Assembly (NCBI GenBank): GCA_018398585.1
Contig: JAGTTD010000019.1
Coordinates: 5,307,702-5,371,701, forward strand
Direction: 5' to 3'
Origin: Simmondsia chinensis
Taxonomy: Eukaryota; Streptophyta; Magnoliopsida; Caryophyllales; Simmondsiaceae
DNA length: 64,000 nt
Made by a program: the position numbers and the translations under genes
Shown: piece by piece, positions 1-9,373 of the stretch
How positions within the stretch are numbered: the first letter of the stretch is position 1
Layout: each line of letters begins with the position of its first letter
Notes under the pieces: generated by a model
Database searches by the model: none
Seen by the model: only the letters and a program-made list of their open reading frames with translations
Told to the model about the DNA's origin: nothing

Positions 1-173
1 ATTGTTGAGATAACGTTATTTCACGGCAAAAGGGTTATTTCATGGTCAATTTAATGAAATTTTATAGTTATTATCCACTACTGGTTATATTATTGTTCTG
101 GGAATAATGAATCCTTATTCTTTTTGTTAACGATTATTAAACAAAAAATTTTGATTTTTCGTTTGTTGTAAAG

Positions 174-3100
174 GAGAAATTTTGCGACAAGGCGTGCATA
201 GAGAGGTTCTTGAAGGCGAAAGAGGAGAATGTGAAGAAGGCTGCTAAACAGCTGAGATCTTGCCTTACATGGCGTGATCGTATCAATGCTGGTACCCCTC
301 GCTTTCTCATATCAACATCGATTTCTTTTATCTTCACTGAGATTTAAGTTTTGCCATTACTTGAATCTTTTTGCTTTAACTTTTCCGCGTTTAAAATTGA
401 AAAATGGTTGTACATTACATTTTCTTATGGTAAGGAAGACAGCAAGCCACCTAAACAAAGTGAGGAGTACCTAGCAACTGTACCAACCCGAATATTTTTG
501 AGACCCCCTGCAAAAGTTTTAAATGGATCCCCATATACAATACCGTTTCTTTTAATAACAACAACATGCCTAGTGCAACAAGGGCTCCCCTGGCGCGAGG
601 TCGGGGGGGGGGGGGGGGGGTGTACGCAGCCTTACCCCATCAGGATGAGACCCTGACGAGAGACTGTTCCTAAAACCCCCAGCCTGATAGTTGTGGGGTT
701 AAAAATGACCTGTATAAAGAGCATGAAAAGGGAAAGTATGGAGTATGCAGAGAGCATATAAAAAGCATGCAAGGAAGCATGTAGGGCTTAGATGTCATGT
801 GTGGCATACATAAATATAGATAATTAATCATTTAAGCATATTAGCAACTACTCAGGCAAGCATGTAAGTATATAGCATGTATTCAAGTAGGCATAGCCGC
901 AGGAGCAAAAAGTCAAAAGCAAAAGCAAAAGGCAAAAGCAGACAGCATATAGCGTCCATAGAGTATAGGGGGAGAGGAGAGAGGGAGAGAGAGACAGTAG
1001 CTGGCTAGAGGGAGAAAAAGAGAGAGAGTGGGAGGGAGAGAGGGAGAGTACAAAAAGTACTAAGCGAACAACGTACACCAGTACTGCGGATGTACAAATG
1101 AGCATATACGCAGCGTCATGGTACTAGAACTAGCTTGCGGGAGCTCTAAGCTCCTACACTTATCAATTGGTTACCCCTAAAACTACCCTCCACTGAGCTC
1201 TAGCTAAGGCCATCTCTTCAATTAGCTCTAAAATTTCGATCATAAAATTTATTAATATTATCTTCTAAAAACCACATCACCTAGGGATGCCAAGCGATTG
1301 TTTGGAGCATAGTCCGGCCCTGCCTAGCGATCCATGACGAGTTACCCAATAAAGTTGCGAGTGAATTCATTCCTTAAGACCTTGCTAAGTTCAAGCTCAG
1401 TACTGCAGTATTCAAACTTTAAAATATCTTATTATACGTACTAAAATATGACAATAGCTATATGATGAGAATGAAATGATAAATTCTCTTTTTATTGGAT
1501 AATATTTGTGATATTATGTTGTGGGAAATGCAGAGAATATGATAGCAGATGAGTTCTCAGCCGAGCTATCTGAAGGCGTAGCTTATGTTGCTGGACATGA
1601 CAACGAATCCAGACCCGTCATGGTTCTCTCTCCTCTCTCTCTCTCTAAAATTTTGTGAAAAAAATACAACGACAACAGTAACAAATTCAGTGTCTCAAGG
1701 ACTCCCGCATAAGCAGGGTCTGGAAGGGGTAGATGTACACAGCCTTACCCCTTCAGGATGTAACTCTGCCGAGAGGCATTTCCGAGGACCTCCAACCTTA
1801 TAGGGTTGACAACAAGAGGACTTCCTATGAGGTCACTCATCCTAGTACTACTCTCGCCCATGCACGCTTAACTTCGGAGTTTTAATGGAATCTGGTGCTT
1901 TAGTGCCGTAAATGAACCCTAATTTTGTGAAAAAAAAAATATAATCGATATTGTCGAGAACTAGACATGTGAGTCAAAGGTAAATTTCAAATAAGAGTTG
2001 TATGAAAGAAAATCAATATATAAGCCTAAAGGGTCACTCCACGTAATGCCAATTAGTTTTAGGATGAACCTCGCCTATGGTTTATATATGGATCTCGTGT
2101 ATGCCAACTCTATATATCGAACATAAGACCTAATAAAATTTAACATGAATCAAAATCGTCGTCTTGTATTGCAGATTTTCAGGATTAAGCAGGACTATCA
2201 CAAGCTCCACTCCCACAGAAGGTGAGCTCCTCGCTTCATCAAGCAATATTGTAACACAAATGGCACGTGAAAATCTTACCTATACGTTTAGGGTAATGTT
2301 ATTGTTAGGATAAAAATTTTAAATCAGAGAAACTTTTGAAAACTTATGACTATTATACACTTTCAACTCACATAATTTTCCTGAAAATTTTCTACACTGG
2401 TAATAACAACGTCCTACATTTTTTTTTGAATGGTAAACAGAGATTTTATTTTCAGGAATCGAGCAAAGTTATAAATGGTTTTTATTATAAAAAGATTATT
2501 ATATTCAAACTTGAGCTACTCCTGAATTCAGGCAGAGTAGTTATTGTTATTGCCAACTTTTGAACCTTGAAATGATATAAATATAGACCTAGCAATTAGG
2601 TAGGATAGGTCGAGTTCGAGTTATTTTGAATTCTGGTTGACCCATCATGTCATAAATAAAAAGAACTTTTATTATTAAATACAGTGGTACACTTTTTAAT
2701 TTTTCACGAGGGAAAAAACAAATGGCTATAAATATAAATATTAACATCTTATGAAAAAAAATAGCCACTTGATACTAAATTTTCTTTAAAAAAAGATATA
2801 CATTTTTATGTTTAAATCAGGTCAAAAATTTAGCCAAATATAAGAAACACAATCTACCAATATCATATATTAATAAAGAACACAAAAAAAAAAAAAAAAG
2901 TTAAATAGGAAAAGTATTTGGTTGTATTATTATGCTTGTTGGGACTAATAGTGATCATGAACTTTGCCAAAAAAATATATAGATTTACCCGATTGGTGGC
3001 ATTCACACTCGAAGTAGCAATCCAAACAATGCCTAAACACATCGATCAATTCGTCATCCTCTTTGATGCATGTAAGTCTCACTTTCTCTCTATACGACTC

Positions 3101-6100
3101 TTTACTATGACGATATTAACCTTGATTTTTTCCTATTTTTCTAAAACTATAACTATATATTCACATACTAAGGCTTCATTTATTTGGACGGAAAAGTAGA
3201 TTCTAGGAATCGATTTAATGCTTCCATATACAATGATGACAAAGATCATGAACTTTGCCAAAAAAAATATGTAGATTTACCCGATTGTTGGTATTTACTC
3301 TCGAAGTGGCAATCCAAACAATGCCTCAACACGTCGATCAACTCGTCATCCTTTTTGATGCCTATAAATCTCTCTTTCTTTCTCAACAACTCTCTACCAC
3401 GATAATATTGACCATAAATTTCCTTTTTTTTTAAAAAAAATGACTACTATATATTTACTTAATAAAATTATAACTATAATTTTGCGATTTAGCAAAGAAA
3501 ACCATAGTCTACAATGACAAACTATAATTAAGATCATGATGTAACCATATGTAATGTTTTAAGTCCAGTGAATATTTTATTGATGTATTTTCAAAATAGA
3601 GTACTTAATAAAATGTTTGAGATTCGTTCCATACTAGTTTTAAGTGTATTTGACTTGAATAGAGTGTGCATCGACACACAAGTACCGTGTGTCGACACAC
3701 AATCCTGCAGGACCAACTCAAGGCATTTGTGTGTGGACACACAGTTATACACATGCAGTTTTGATCGTTACTTTGCGCGGTTTTTTCTAGTGTTACAGTT
3801 GGTTTGCATTATCCTTGGGACGTGTTTGAAGGGTGTTTTGATATAAATATTCCCCCTTTGTTATTTGAAGATCAATGCAAAAATAACACTTGAAATACTT
3901 GTGTTCAAGAAGAAAAAGATTCATATCGAAGTGTTGTGAAAAGTTTGAAACTTCATTCTCTTACATCTCTTTCTAGTCCTCCTCATACACATTCTCACTT
4001 CATATTTTTGGTTGTCGTTGTATCCTTAAGACTGTTTTGTAACGCCGAAATCAGTCTAAAGAAATGCGATCACACAACCCCGACACCTGAGATCTTCGGT
4101 AACTCAGTTCATAAAAATTTTCGCCAACACAAGAGGACATCATAGAATCATAAAATCATTCTTAAATGTTAAGGAGTAGCTTAATGAGATTGTGAATGGC
4201 AGGCTATTACAGATCAGCAGCAGCTTTGATGAACTCGGGAGTGCTTCCAACTCTGAAGTTGGTGGGAGAATGCTACCCAACTCGTCTTTACAAGGCCTTT
4301 ATCATCCATCCTCCCTCTCTCTTTTCTTATCTTTGGAAGGTATTTCTTCTATCGTTGATGACTTCGCATGTGAGTCTTGTAGAATCCCACGTAACAGTTG
4401 TAAGAAATAAGAGACTAAAATATAAGCTTAGTGAGTTGCTCCACTTAATACCAATTGGTTTTAAGATGGAATCCTACTTGAATTTTATACATAGATCTCG
4501 TATGTGTGCCAACTCTGTTAGAGTATAAAATCAATCCTAGACCTTCACCCATCAGCTTAAGCTTTTAGGATAGATGGTTCTTTGACATGATATCAGAGCC
4601 TTGATGACCAAGAGGTCATGAGTTCAAATCTCAACAGCATCCACTTTCAATATTAAAATAATTAAGTACAAGGTAAGAGGTGAGCCTGTGCATTCTCCAC
4701 GCTTTAAGCCCATACGGGCAAGGGTATATTAGAGTATAAAACTAATTCTGAACCTTTACCCATCAGCTTAAGCTTTTGGGATAGATGGTTCTTTGAAAAA
4801 CTCCATAGGTTGTGCCAAAAGGCCTACTAAAATTTAACATCTATTAATTCTTTTTTTTTTTTCCTCATAAAATTATTATTTATTTATTTGAATTCGAATT
4901 CCATAATAATGCAATTATAACCATGTAAACAAGTGATAAAATACCTCGTGTCAATTTCGAGTACTCCAACTTCGCCATGGCTTTTAAACTAGAAGAAGAA
5001 ATAGACAACTCTAACCTAATCTCTATAATATCGGCTATTGACTTAAGTCTGTACGCTGAGGATTACCCAGTGCTCCAACGGCTCCCGCCTAAAAAGGATC
5101 TGGGGGATGGATGTATGCAGCCTTCTCCTCTTAGGATATTACCCCTGAAGAGAGGTTGTTTTTGAACGCCCCTGACCTAAGGGTGAGGACTTCCCAGGAG
5201 GTCACCCATCTTGGTACTGTTCTCGCCCAAGCACGCTTAACTTCGGAGTTCTAATGGGATCCAATGACGGCTTTTTGGTACCCTTTTTGGTTACATTTTC
5301 CTTCGACGAGTGAAAAATATTTACTTCCATAAACTATTTTTCTATTATTATCTTAATCCGAGTAAAAGGGGAAAAAGAACAGAACTAGTTTTAAGAATCC
5401 TGTTTTTCTCTCTACCAATCGGAATATTTATAATATCGTTTGTCAATTTAAAATAAATTATTTACTAGTAATTAAGGGCAACAGACAGAGGTTAAGGCAA
5501 CACTTTGAAGTTGTGGGAACGAGTTATAGAGAGGAGGTTAAGGCAGCACACAGAGGTGTCCGAGAACCAATTCGAATTTTTGCTCGGGATATCAACTATA
5601 GAGGCCATCCACATCCTAAGGTGGACAATAGAGCAATACAAAGAGAGACAAAAGGACCTTCATATGATTTTCATTGATTTAGAAAAGACATATGACAGAA
5701 TGCCAAGGGAGGTGCTTTGGAGAGTTCTGGACAGGAAAGGCATCTCCGCGCCCTACATCCTAGCCATTAGAGACATATACGAGGAGGCACAGACTATGGT
5801 GCACACCGTGGACGGGGAGACAGACGCTTTCCCGATTACAGTAGGGGTACACCAAGGGTCGGCTTTGAGCCCCTATCTGTTCATCCTGGTTATGGACGAG
5901 CTCACTAGGCACATCTAGGGATGTGTACCTTAGTGCATGATTTTTGTAGATGACACTGTGTTGGTGGAGGAATCGCGGGAAGAGGTAAATGAGAAGCTGG
6001 AACTGTGCAGAGGGGTACTAGAATCGAAGGGTTTTCGACTAAGCAGAGCCAAGACCGAGCACATGGAACTCAAGTTCGATCCCTCTTCCACACCTAGCCG

Positions 6101-8148
6101 GGAAGACGTCAAGATTGGATTTGAGGCCATATTGAAGAAGGAGAGCTTCAGGTACTTGGGGTCCATGATACAGTACAACGGCGAAGTTGACGAGGATATC
6201 AACTACCGGATTAAAGCGGGATGGCATAAGTGGAGGATGGCCTCCGCGGTACTCTGTGATAGAAAGTTCCCCTTGAAGCTAAAGGGAAGATACTATAAGA
6301 CCGTTGTGAGACCAACCATGACGTATGGGAAGGAGTGCAGGGCGATGAAACAACAACATACACAGAAGATGAAGTTGGCGGAGATGCGAATGCTGAGGTG
6401 GATGTGCGGACACACAAGGAAGGATAGGATCAGAAACGACGTCATAAGAGGCAAATTGGGCGTAGCCTCCATTGAAGATAAATTGAGAGAGCAACGTTTG
6501 AGGTGATTCGGACATGTCAGAAGGAGATCGGACAATGCTTCAGTAAGGAGATGCAAACAACCCCTTTCTACACTAGGCAGAAGAGGAAGAGGCAGGCCGA
6601 AGAAGAGATGGATGGAGACGATCCGACAAGACCTCACCCACCTAAACCTTCGGGAGGAGATGGTCGTAGATAGGGCCCAATAGAGGGCTAGCATAGGAGT
6701 AATAGAGGTTCCATCTGGAGTATGGTAGTCGAGCTTACTAGTGCTAGGCCTTGTCATCCTGCTGGCGCACGTAGGTGGTGTTCTAGCTTCATGAGCTGCC
6801 ACTTACCTACGTATTTCTATCCCATCTTCATCTTTATCTTTAACTCTCTCCCTATCCCTATCCCTATCTTATCTTTGATTTCTGCTGATGTGGCTTGCTT
6901 TATGTTTGTATGTTTGTTGTTTTGCTTGCCGTGTGTGTGCCCTACTCATCTGTTACTATTCTGCTCCCAGGTCACTTGCTCTATGCGACGGACCTGCTCC
7001 TCAGGTTGGGGGTCTTCGGAAACAGCCTCTCTTCAGGGTAGCCCCCTGAAGGGGAAAGGTTGCGTACATCTACCCCCCCTCCCCCCAAGACCCTGCTTAG
7101 GCGGGAACCCTTGGAGGCACTAGGTTTGTTGTTGTTGTAATTAAGGGCAATTTCAAAGGATCTAATATACATTAAATGATATCAGAAATAATGGGAAAAA
7201 AAAAAAAAAAAAAACCCTAGCATTTCTATCCTAGCAACTATTTACAATGGTCCCCATTGGTTTTTAGGTATATAATCACTACTTAAGAACCTCATTAATT
7301 TATTTTTTTTCCCTTTATGGTTTTTATTAAAAAAGAAGTCAATTAAAAATCTTTAATGAACACAATTTAAATATTACCTACACTATTGGATCAATAATAT
7401 TTTAGGTTAATGTTTTGTATTATAACAATACTTTTTTTTCCTGTAGAGTGTTCGTCCATTTGTAGAACTATCCAATGTGACTACAATCGTATCGTCAACA
7501 GACTTCGATGACTCATCAATCTCACTCAATTTCAACAACTTTGAGCCATACGGACATACTACATCCCTTCGATCCGACCCCTCCACGGCTCCAACCAAAT
7601 CACCGACAGTGAGGATCGGCTCATGCGCATCCTCACGCTTCTGCTTCACCCCAACCAATCACTTCCACTCTCTCAAGCCTTGGCACCTCACTTTCACCCA
7701 CACCTCTTCCTTTAAATTAGGCCTAAGCCCAGGCCCTGACCCATCTTCCTTATTACATCCGACCCACAATCCAACCCTTTTCTCTGCGACCAACGACCGG
7801 TCCTTCTCCTACGCCAAAATGGAGGACAATAAACTTTTGAGAAAAAACTTCATCCCTTCCACCCCGTTACCGAGGAAGCTACACAGCTCGGATGCCACCA
7901 CCATCAGCTACCCACGAACCCCGAACGAGGCAGCTCTATTTTTTGGCAGACAAAGGACCAAGGACGCGCCACGGTCACAGGGACATGTAAGCAAAACATT
8001 CTTACCGTACTTAGAGTACTACAAGTTGCCATACAACGAGATGAGGTATAGGTCAAGGATAAAGCCGCCGTTGGGTGGGCTAATCTCCATCGTTAATTTT
8101 TCGCAAATCAAGCGCCAACAACACGTGTCAGTATCACAACGCTTTTGA
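174..8148 (+). CDS. SEC14/CRAL-TRIO domain protein, 3' six exons (5' end outside window)
   Basis: Exons are 174-291, 1534-1622, 2175-2221, 2983-3071, 4203-4339 and 7447-8148; all junctions are GT..AG and the phases agree, giving 393 residues to the TGA. The first exon reads [20 protein letters not shown], the CRAL-TRIO N-terminal helices. The next exons give [19 protein letters not shown], then [31 protein letters not shown], and [20 protein letters not shown], which form the lipid-binding SEC14 fold. The last exon is a long Ser/Pro-rich tail ending [12 protein letters not shown] and QRF. I recognise this as the plant Sec14p-like type represented by Arabidopsis AT3G22410. Such proteins bind or transfer phosphoinositides or related lipids at membranes; the ligand here is unknown. 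Positions 1-173 are intron, with the acceptor just before 174. The last intron (4340-7446) holds a TRIM, a SINE and a LINE. No break is seen in the exons. The small exons were placed by family similarity, so single junctions could shift by a few bases. Confidence 0.88.
553..1105 (-). mobile_element. 5'-truncated RTE-type LINE 3' end
   Basis: On the minus strand this ends in a degenerate (TTG)n tail at about 553-567. Before the tail lies the roughly 120-bp block (567-700) seen at the 3' end of the RTE LINE at 5482-7137: CTTACCCC-type, G-run, then GGGAGCCCTTG. No 5S-like head is present. The part from 700 to 1105 carries GCATGCAAG/AGCATA sequence also present at 59290-59400 beside another such tail, so both look like 3'UTR of the same LINE lineage. 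The block includes an 18-base G run (603-620) and a purine-rich GA stretch (960-1045). The left boundary is clear from the tail; the right boundary is uncertain. It lies in the first visible intron of the SEC14-like gene. Confidence 0.55.
1115..1533. other. intron sequence, no recognised feature
   Basis: Remainder of the intron between the first two visible SEC14-like exons. I see no coding potential, no terminal repeats and no RNA gene. The acceptor AAATGCAG ends at 1533. Confidence 0.5.
1665..1920 (-). mobile_element. 5S rRNA-headed SINE, copy 1
   Basis: Read on the minus strand, the element starts near 1920 with sequence matching plant 5S rRNA: the AAGTTAAGCGTGC box, GGGCGAGAGTAGTACTAGGA, then GAGTGACCTC and GGAAGTCCTC. 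It continues into a body that matches the last 140 bp of the RTE LINE in this window, and ends in a (TTG)-like tail (1666-1685). The insertion is bounded by a 16-bp TSD, aattttgtgaaaaaaa, at 1649-1664 and 1921-1936. That TSD shows retroposition and fixes the length at 256 bp. The 5S internal promoter boxes are still recognisable. This copy keeps most of the 5S 3' end (CCTCTTGTTG). It lies in an intron of the SEC14-like gene, antisense to it. Confidence 0.85.
2020..2152 (+). repeat. LTR-like dispersed repeat, copy 1
   Basis: This shares a string of motifs with 4400-4515/4799-4840 and 29434-29555: a GTGAGTTGCTCCAC-like start, a CCAATT.GTTTTA core, ATGGATCTCGTGTATGCCAA, and an AAATTTAACA end. 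The arrangement suggests ends of a small LTR element family, but I see no TSD or primer-binding site here. The copy is diverged. Confidence 0.45.
2222..2982. other. intron, AT-rich, nothing recognised
   Basis: Intron between SEC14-like exons 3 and 4. It is AT-rich with an A run at 2885-2899. I find no repeat boundaries or coding signal. Confidence 0.5.
3275..3363 (+). pseudogene. tandemly duplicated SEC14-like exon with lost splice donor
   Basis: This 89-bp block repeats exon 2983-3071 at an offset of 292 bp. The duplication also covers about 40 bp of upstream and 50 bp of downstream intron. It still reads [19 protein letters not shown] without a stop, and its acceptor (TATGTAG) is intact. 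The donor position is ATAAAT instead of the GTAAGT after the first copy. The first copy joins in phase to exon 4203-4339, so the second is probably skipped and lies in the intron. If both were included, phase would break, because 89 bp is not a multiple of three. Confidence 0.75.
3581..4129 (+). repeat. old solo LTR related to the Copia LTRs at 15058 and 19938
   Basis: It starts TGATGTATTTTCAAAAT, as do the LTRs of the element at 15058-20613 (TGTTGGTGTATTTTC). It has the same order of parts: three CGACACAC motifs at 3668-3745, a TATAAATA box (3841-3849), a CTTACATCTCT region and CGAAATCAG..CACCTGAGATCT near the end. It is strongly diverged. No matching 5-bp TSD is visible, so the right end (around 4129) is approximate. 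It lies in the intron between the duplicated exon and the exon at 4203. Confidence 0.65.
4400..4840 (+). repeat. LTR-like dispersed repeat, copy 2, split by the TRIM
   Basis: The parts 4400-4515 and 4799-4840 join across the TRIM to give the same motif series as 2020-2152 and 29434-29555, ending AAATTTAACA. The split shows that the TRIM arrived later. Confidence 0.5.
4516..4798 (+). mobile_element. TRIM retrotransposon, complete
   Basis: This is a 283-bp miniature LTR element. Two 72-bp direct repeats (4516-4587 and 4727-4798) contain TTAGAGTATAAAA and CATCAGCTTAAGCTTTT. The first ends in CA and is followed at once by TGATATCAGAGCC (4588-4600), one base from the initiator-Met tRNA primer-binding site TGGTATCAGAGC. 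A purine tract, CGGGCAAGGG, precedes the second repeat. A 5-bp TSD, AACTC, lies at 4511-4515 and 4799-4803. There is no coding capacity, as expected for TRIMs, so mobility depends on other elements. It sits in the last SEC14-like intron, inside another dispersed repeat (4400-4840). Confidence 0.85.
5060..5287 (-). mobile_element. 5S rRNA-headed SINE, copy 2
   Basis: The minus strand begins about 5287 with GGGTACC, then GGATCCCATTAGAACTCC, AAGTTAAGCGTGCTTGGGCG and GATGGGTGACCTCCTGGGAA, a nearly intact 5S rRNA promoter region. It then passes through GTCCTCACCCTTAGG into the RTE-tail body and ends near 5060. The 5S 3' end (GTGTTGCACC) is missing at this junction, unlike copy 3. No clear TSD and no TTG tail were seen, so both ends are approximate. 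It is in the last SEC14-like intron, antisense. Confidence 0.78.
5482..7137 (+). mobile_element. RTE-clade LINE, 5'-truncated, with 13-bp TSD
   Basis: A perfect 13-bp TSD, taattaagggcaa, lies at 5469-5481 and 7138-7150. The element ends in (TTG)n (7123-7137), the usual tail of plant RTE LINEs. Its coding part is the reverse transcriptase end (see the pseudogene entry). The 3'UTR (6729-7137) ends in a block beginning CTCAGGTTGGGGGTC at 7000, which is shared with all 5S-headed SINE copies here. At the 5' junction, 5487-5503 is a near copy of internal positions 5534-5549, so the truncation point carries a short internal filler. It lies in the last intron of the SEC14-like gene, same strand. Confidence 0.92.
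5505..6728 (+). pseudogene. RTE LINE reverse transcriptase, C-terminal part, four premature stops
   Basis: One reading frame runs from 5505 to the natural stop TAG at 6726. It shows RT motifs: [28 protein letters not shown] (palm), then FVDD at the active-site box, a leucine-rich thumb region, and a tail with [14 protein letters not shown]. Stops interrupt it at 5916 (TAG), 5931 (TAG), 6504 (TGA) and 6681 (TAG). Compared with the family, these fall where CAG, TGG, TGG and TGG are expected, so all four are C-to-T or G-to-A transitions. The endonuclease and N-terminal RT are absent through 5' truncation. The copy is dead as a protein source. Confidence 0.9.
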
Positions 8149-8840
8149 AGTGATACAGCAAGAAGAAGTCAGGAGTACGTAAGGGAATTTTATGTCAAAG
8201 TTCAGCGAATTTATGACTTAGTCACTTAGAGGTTTTGCGCTTTTTTGAATATGATATGTTATTCGGTATAATAAAATATTTTAAAATTTTAATCAGCTAC
8301 TTGTCTTGTGTTAAAGATTAGAAATTCTTTATTGAAAAATGTTAAAAATGAACATAATTATGACAACATCTATGTCCTATCAAAATTTGATATTCTTGGC
8401 ACCAAATAGTTTAAATATTTAAAATATTTTAATTGAAAGTATTTATTGGAAAACGTTAAGGATATTTGTTAAATATTTAAATATATTTAAAATACTTCTA
8501 AATATTAAAATGTTCATAAATATCAATTAAAAATATTAAATATTTATAAACTATTTCAGATAATAAAAAATTATATTTTAAATGTTTGAAATATAAAATA
8601 ATATTTAAATGTACTCAAAATTTAAGATTAGAAATTTTTTATATGAAAGCGCTAAGAAATTAGTTTACATATTTTAAAAAGAATAAAATATTTTCAATAC
8701 TTAAAAGTAATAATTTAAATATTTATAAAATATATAAAATATATTTTAAATTTATAGAAAATAATTTTAAAATTAAAATAACCTGAAGATTCCTCCTACA
8801 ACTCCGATAGTCTACCCACACTGATATAATTGGTATCATC
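8149..8840. repeat. AT-rich spacer with AAATATTT runs
   Basis: This is the 3' flank of the SEC14-like gene. From about 8400 to 8780 it is made of recurring AAATATTT/TTTAAATAT strings, also seen at 10930-11450 and 30690-31090. No gene or terminal repeat was recognised. AATAAAA at 8270 could serve as poly(A) signal. Confidence 0.45.
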
Positions 8841-8841
8841 T

Positions 8842-9050
8842 ATTAGAGCACCCTTCTAGAATATTCTACAATCTAGGAGAATAGACTCTAGAAAATTTTC
8901 AGCATAATAATATACTATAGAATATTCTTGTTTGGCTTTTGTACTCTATTGCCTTGCATGTCTCTTGATGTATGTCTGTATAAAGGCAACTTTTGTACCT
9001 TATTTATTCATTCAATTAATAGAATTTCACATAGTATCAAAGCCAACCAT
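8842..9050 (+). repeat. Copia LTR fragment followed by primer-binding site
   Basis: The sequence begins TATTAGAGCACCCTTC, contains a TATAAAGGC box (8979) and ends in TTTCACA, directly followed by TAGTATCAAAGCC (9033-9045), a degenerate initiator-Met tRNA primer-binding site. So this is a 5' LTR in plus orientation. An inverted copy lies at 9115-9295 on the minus strand. Confidence 0.65.
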
Positions 9051-9114
9051 TTGAGTTAGTTCTCTTTTCTTTCTTTTTGTTTCCGCTGTTCTTTCTTTAT
9101 TTATGAAACTCTAT

Positions 9115-9300
9115 TGATTGAATGAATAAACAAGGTACAAAGGTTGCCTTTATATAGGCAGACATAAAGAGACATGTAAGGCAATAGAGCACAAAAGTCA
9201 AACAAGAATATTCTAGAGTATATTATTATGCTGAGAATACTCGAGAATCTATTCTCCTAGATTGTAGAGTATTCTAGAAGGGGGCTCTAATAGGCCCCCT
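9115..9300 (-). repeat. inverted Copia LTR fragment (3' LTR of the minus-strand element)
   Basis: The reverse complement matches 8842-9030: TCTAGAATACTCTACAATC, the TATATAAAGG box, and GAATGAATAAACAAGG read inversely. On the minus strand it follows a G-rich tract, TTGAGGGGGCC, that fits a polypurine tract, placed downstream of the Copia pol remnant at 9374-10805. Confidence 0.65.
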
Positions 9301-9373
9301 CAATCTAAGCAGGGTGATAACACGCAAAGATTGGTCTTGTGTTGCAGAAATCGATCAGCTGCTAGACCTTTCG

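Noticed and set aside
603..620. Single G18 run as a regulatory element
   Set aside because: It lies in the G-rich part of the LINE tail where other copies also have G runs; length is probably slippage.
1665..1920. Cassandra-type TRIM (carries 5S sequence in its LTRs)
   Set aside because: There are no direct LTRs or primer-binding site, and the TSD is 16-20 bp rather than 5 bp.
6293..6802. 169-codon open frame on the minus strand
   Set aside because: It lies antisense to the LINE reverse transcriptase and has no family resemblance; it is a shadow frame.
7407..7658. Minus-strand open frame at 7407
   Set aside because: Antisense to the last SEC14-like exon, whose plus-strand reading matches a known family to its C-terminus.
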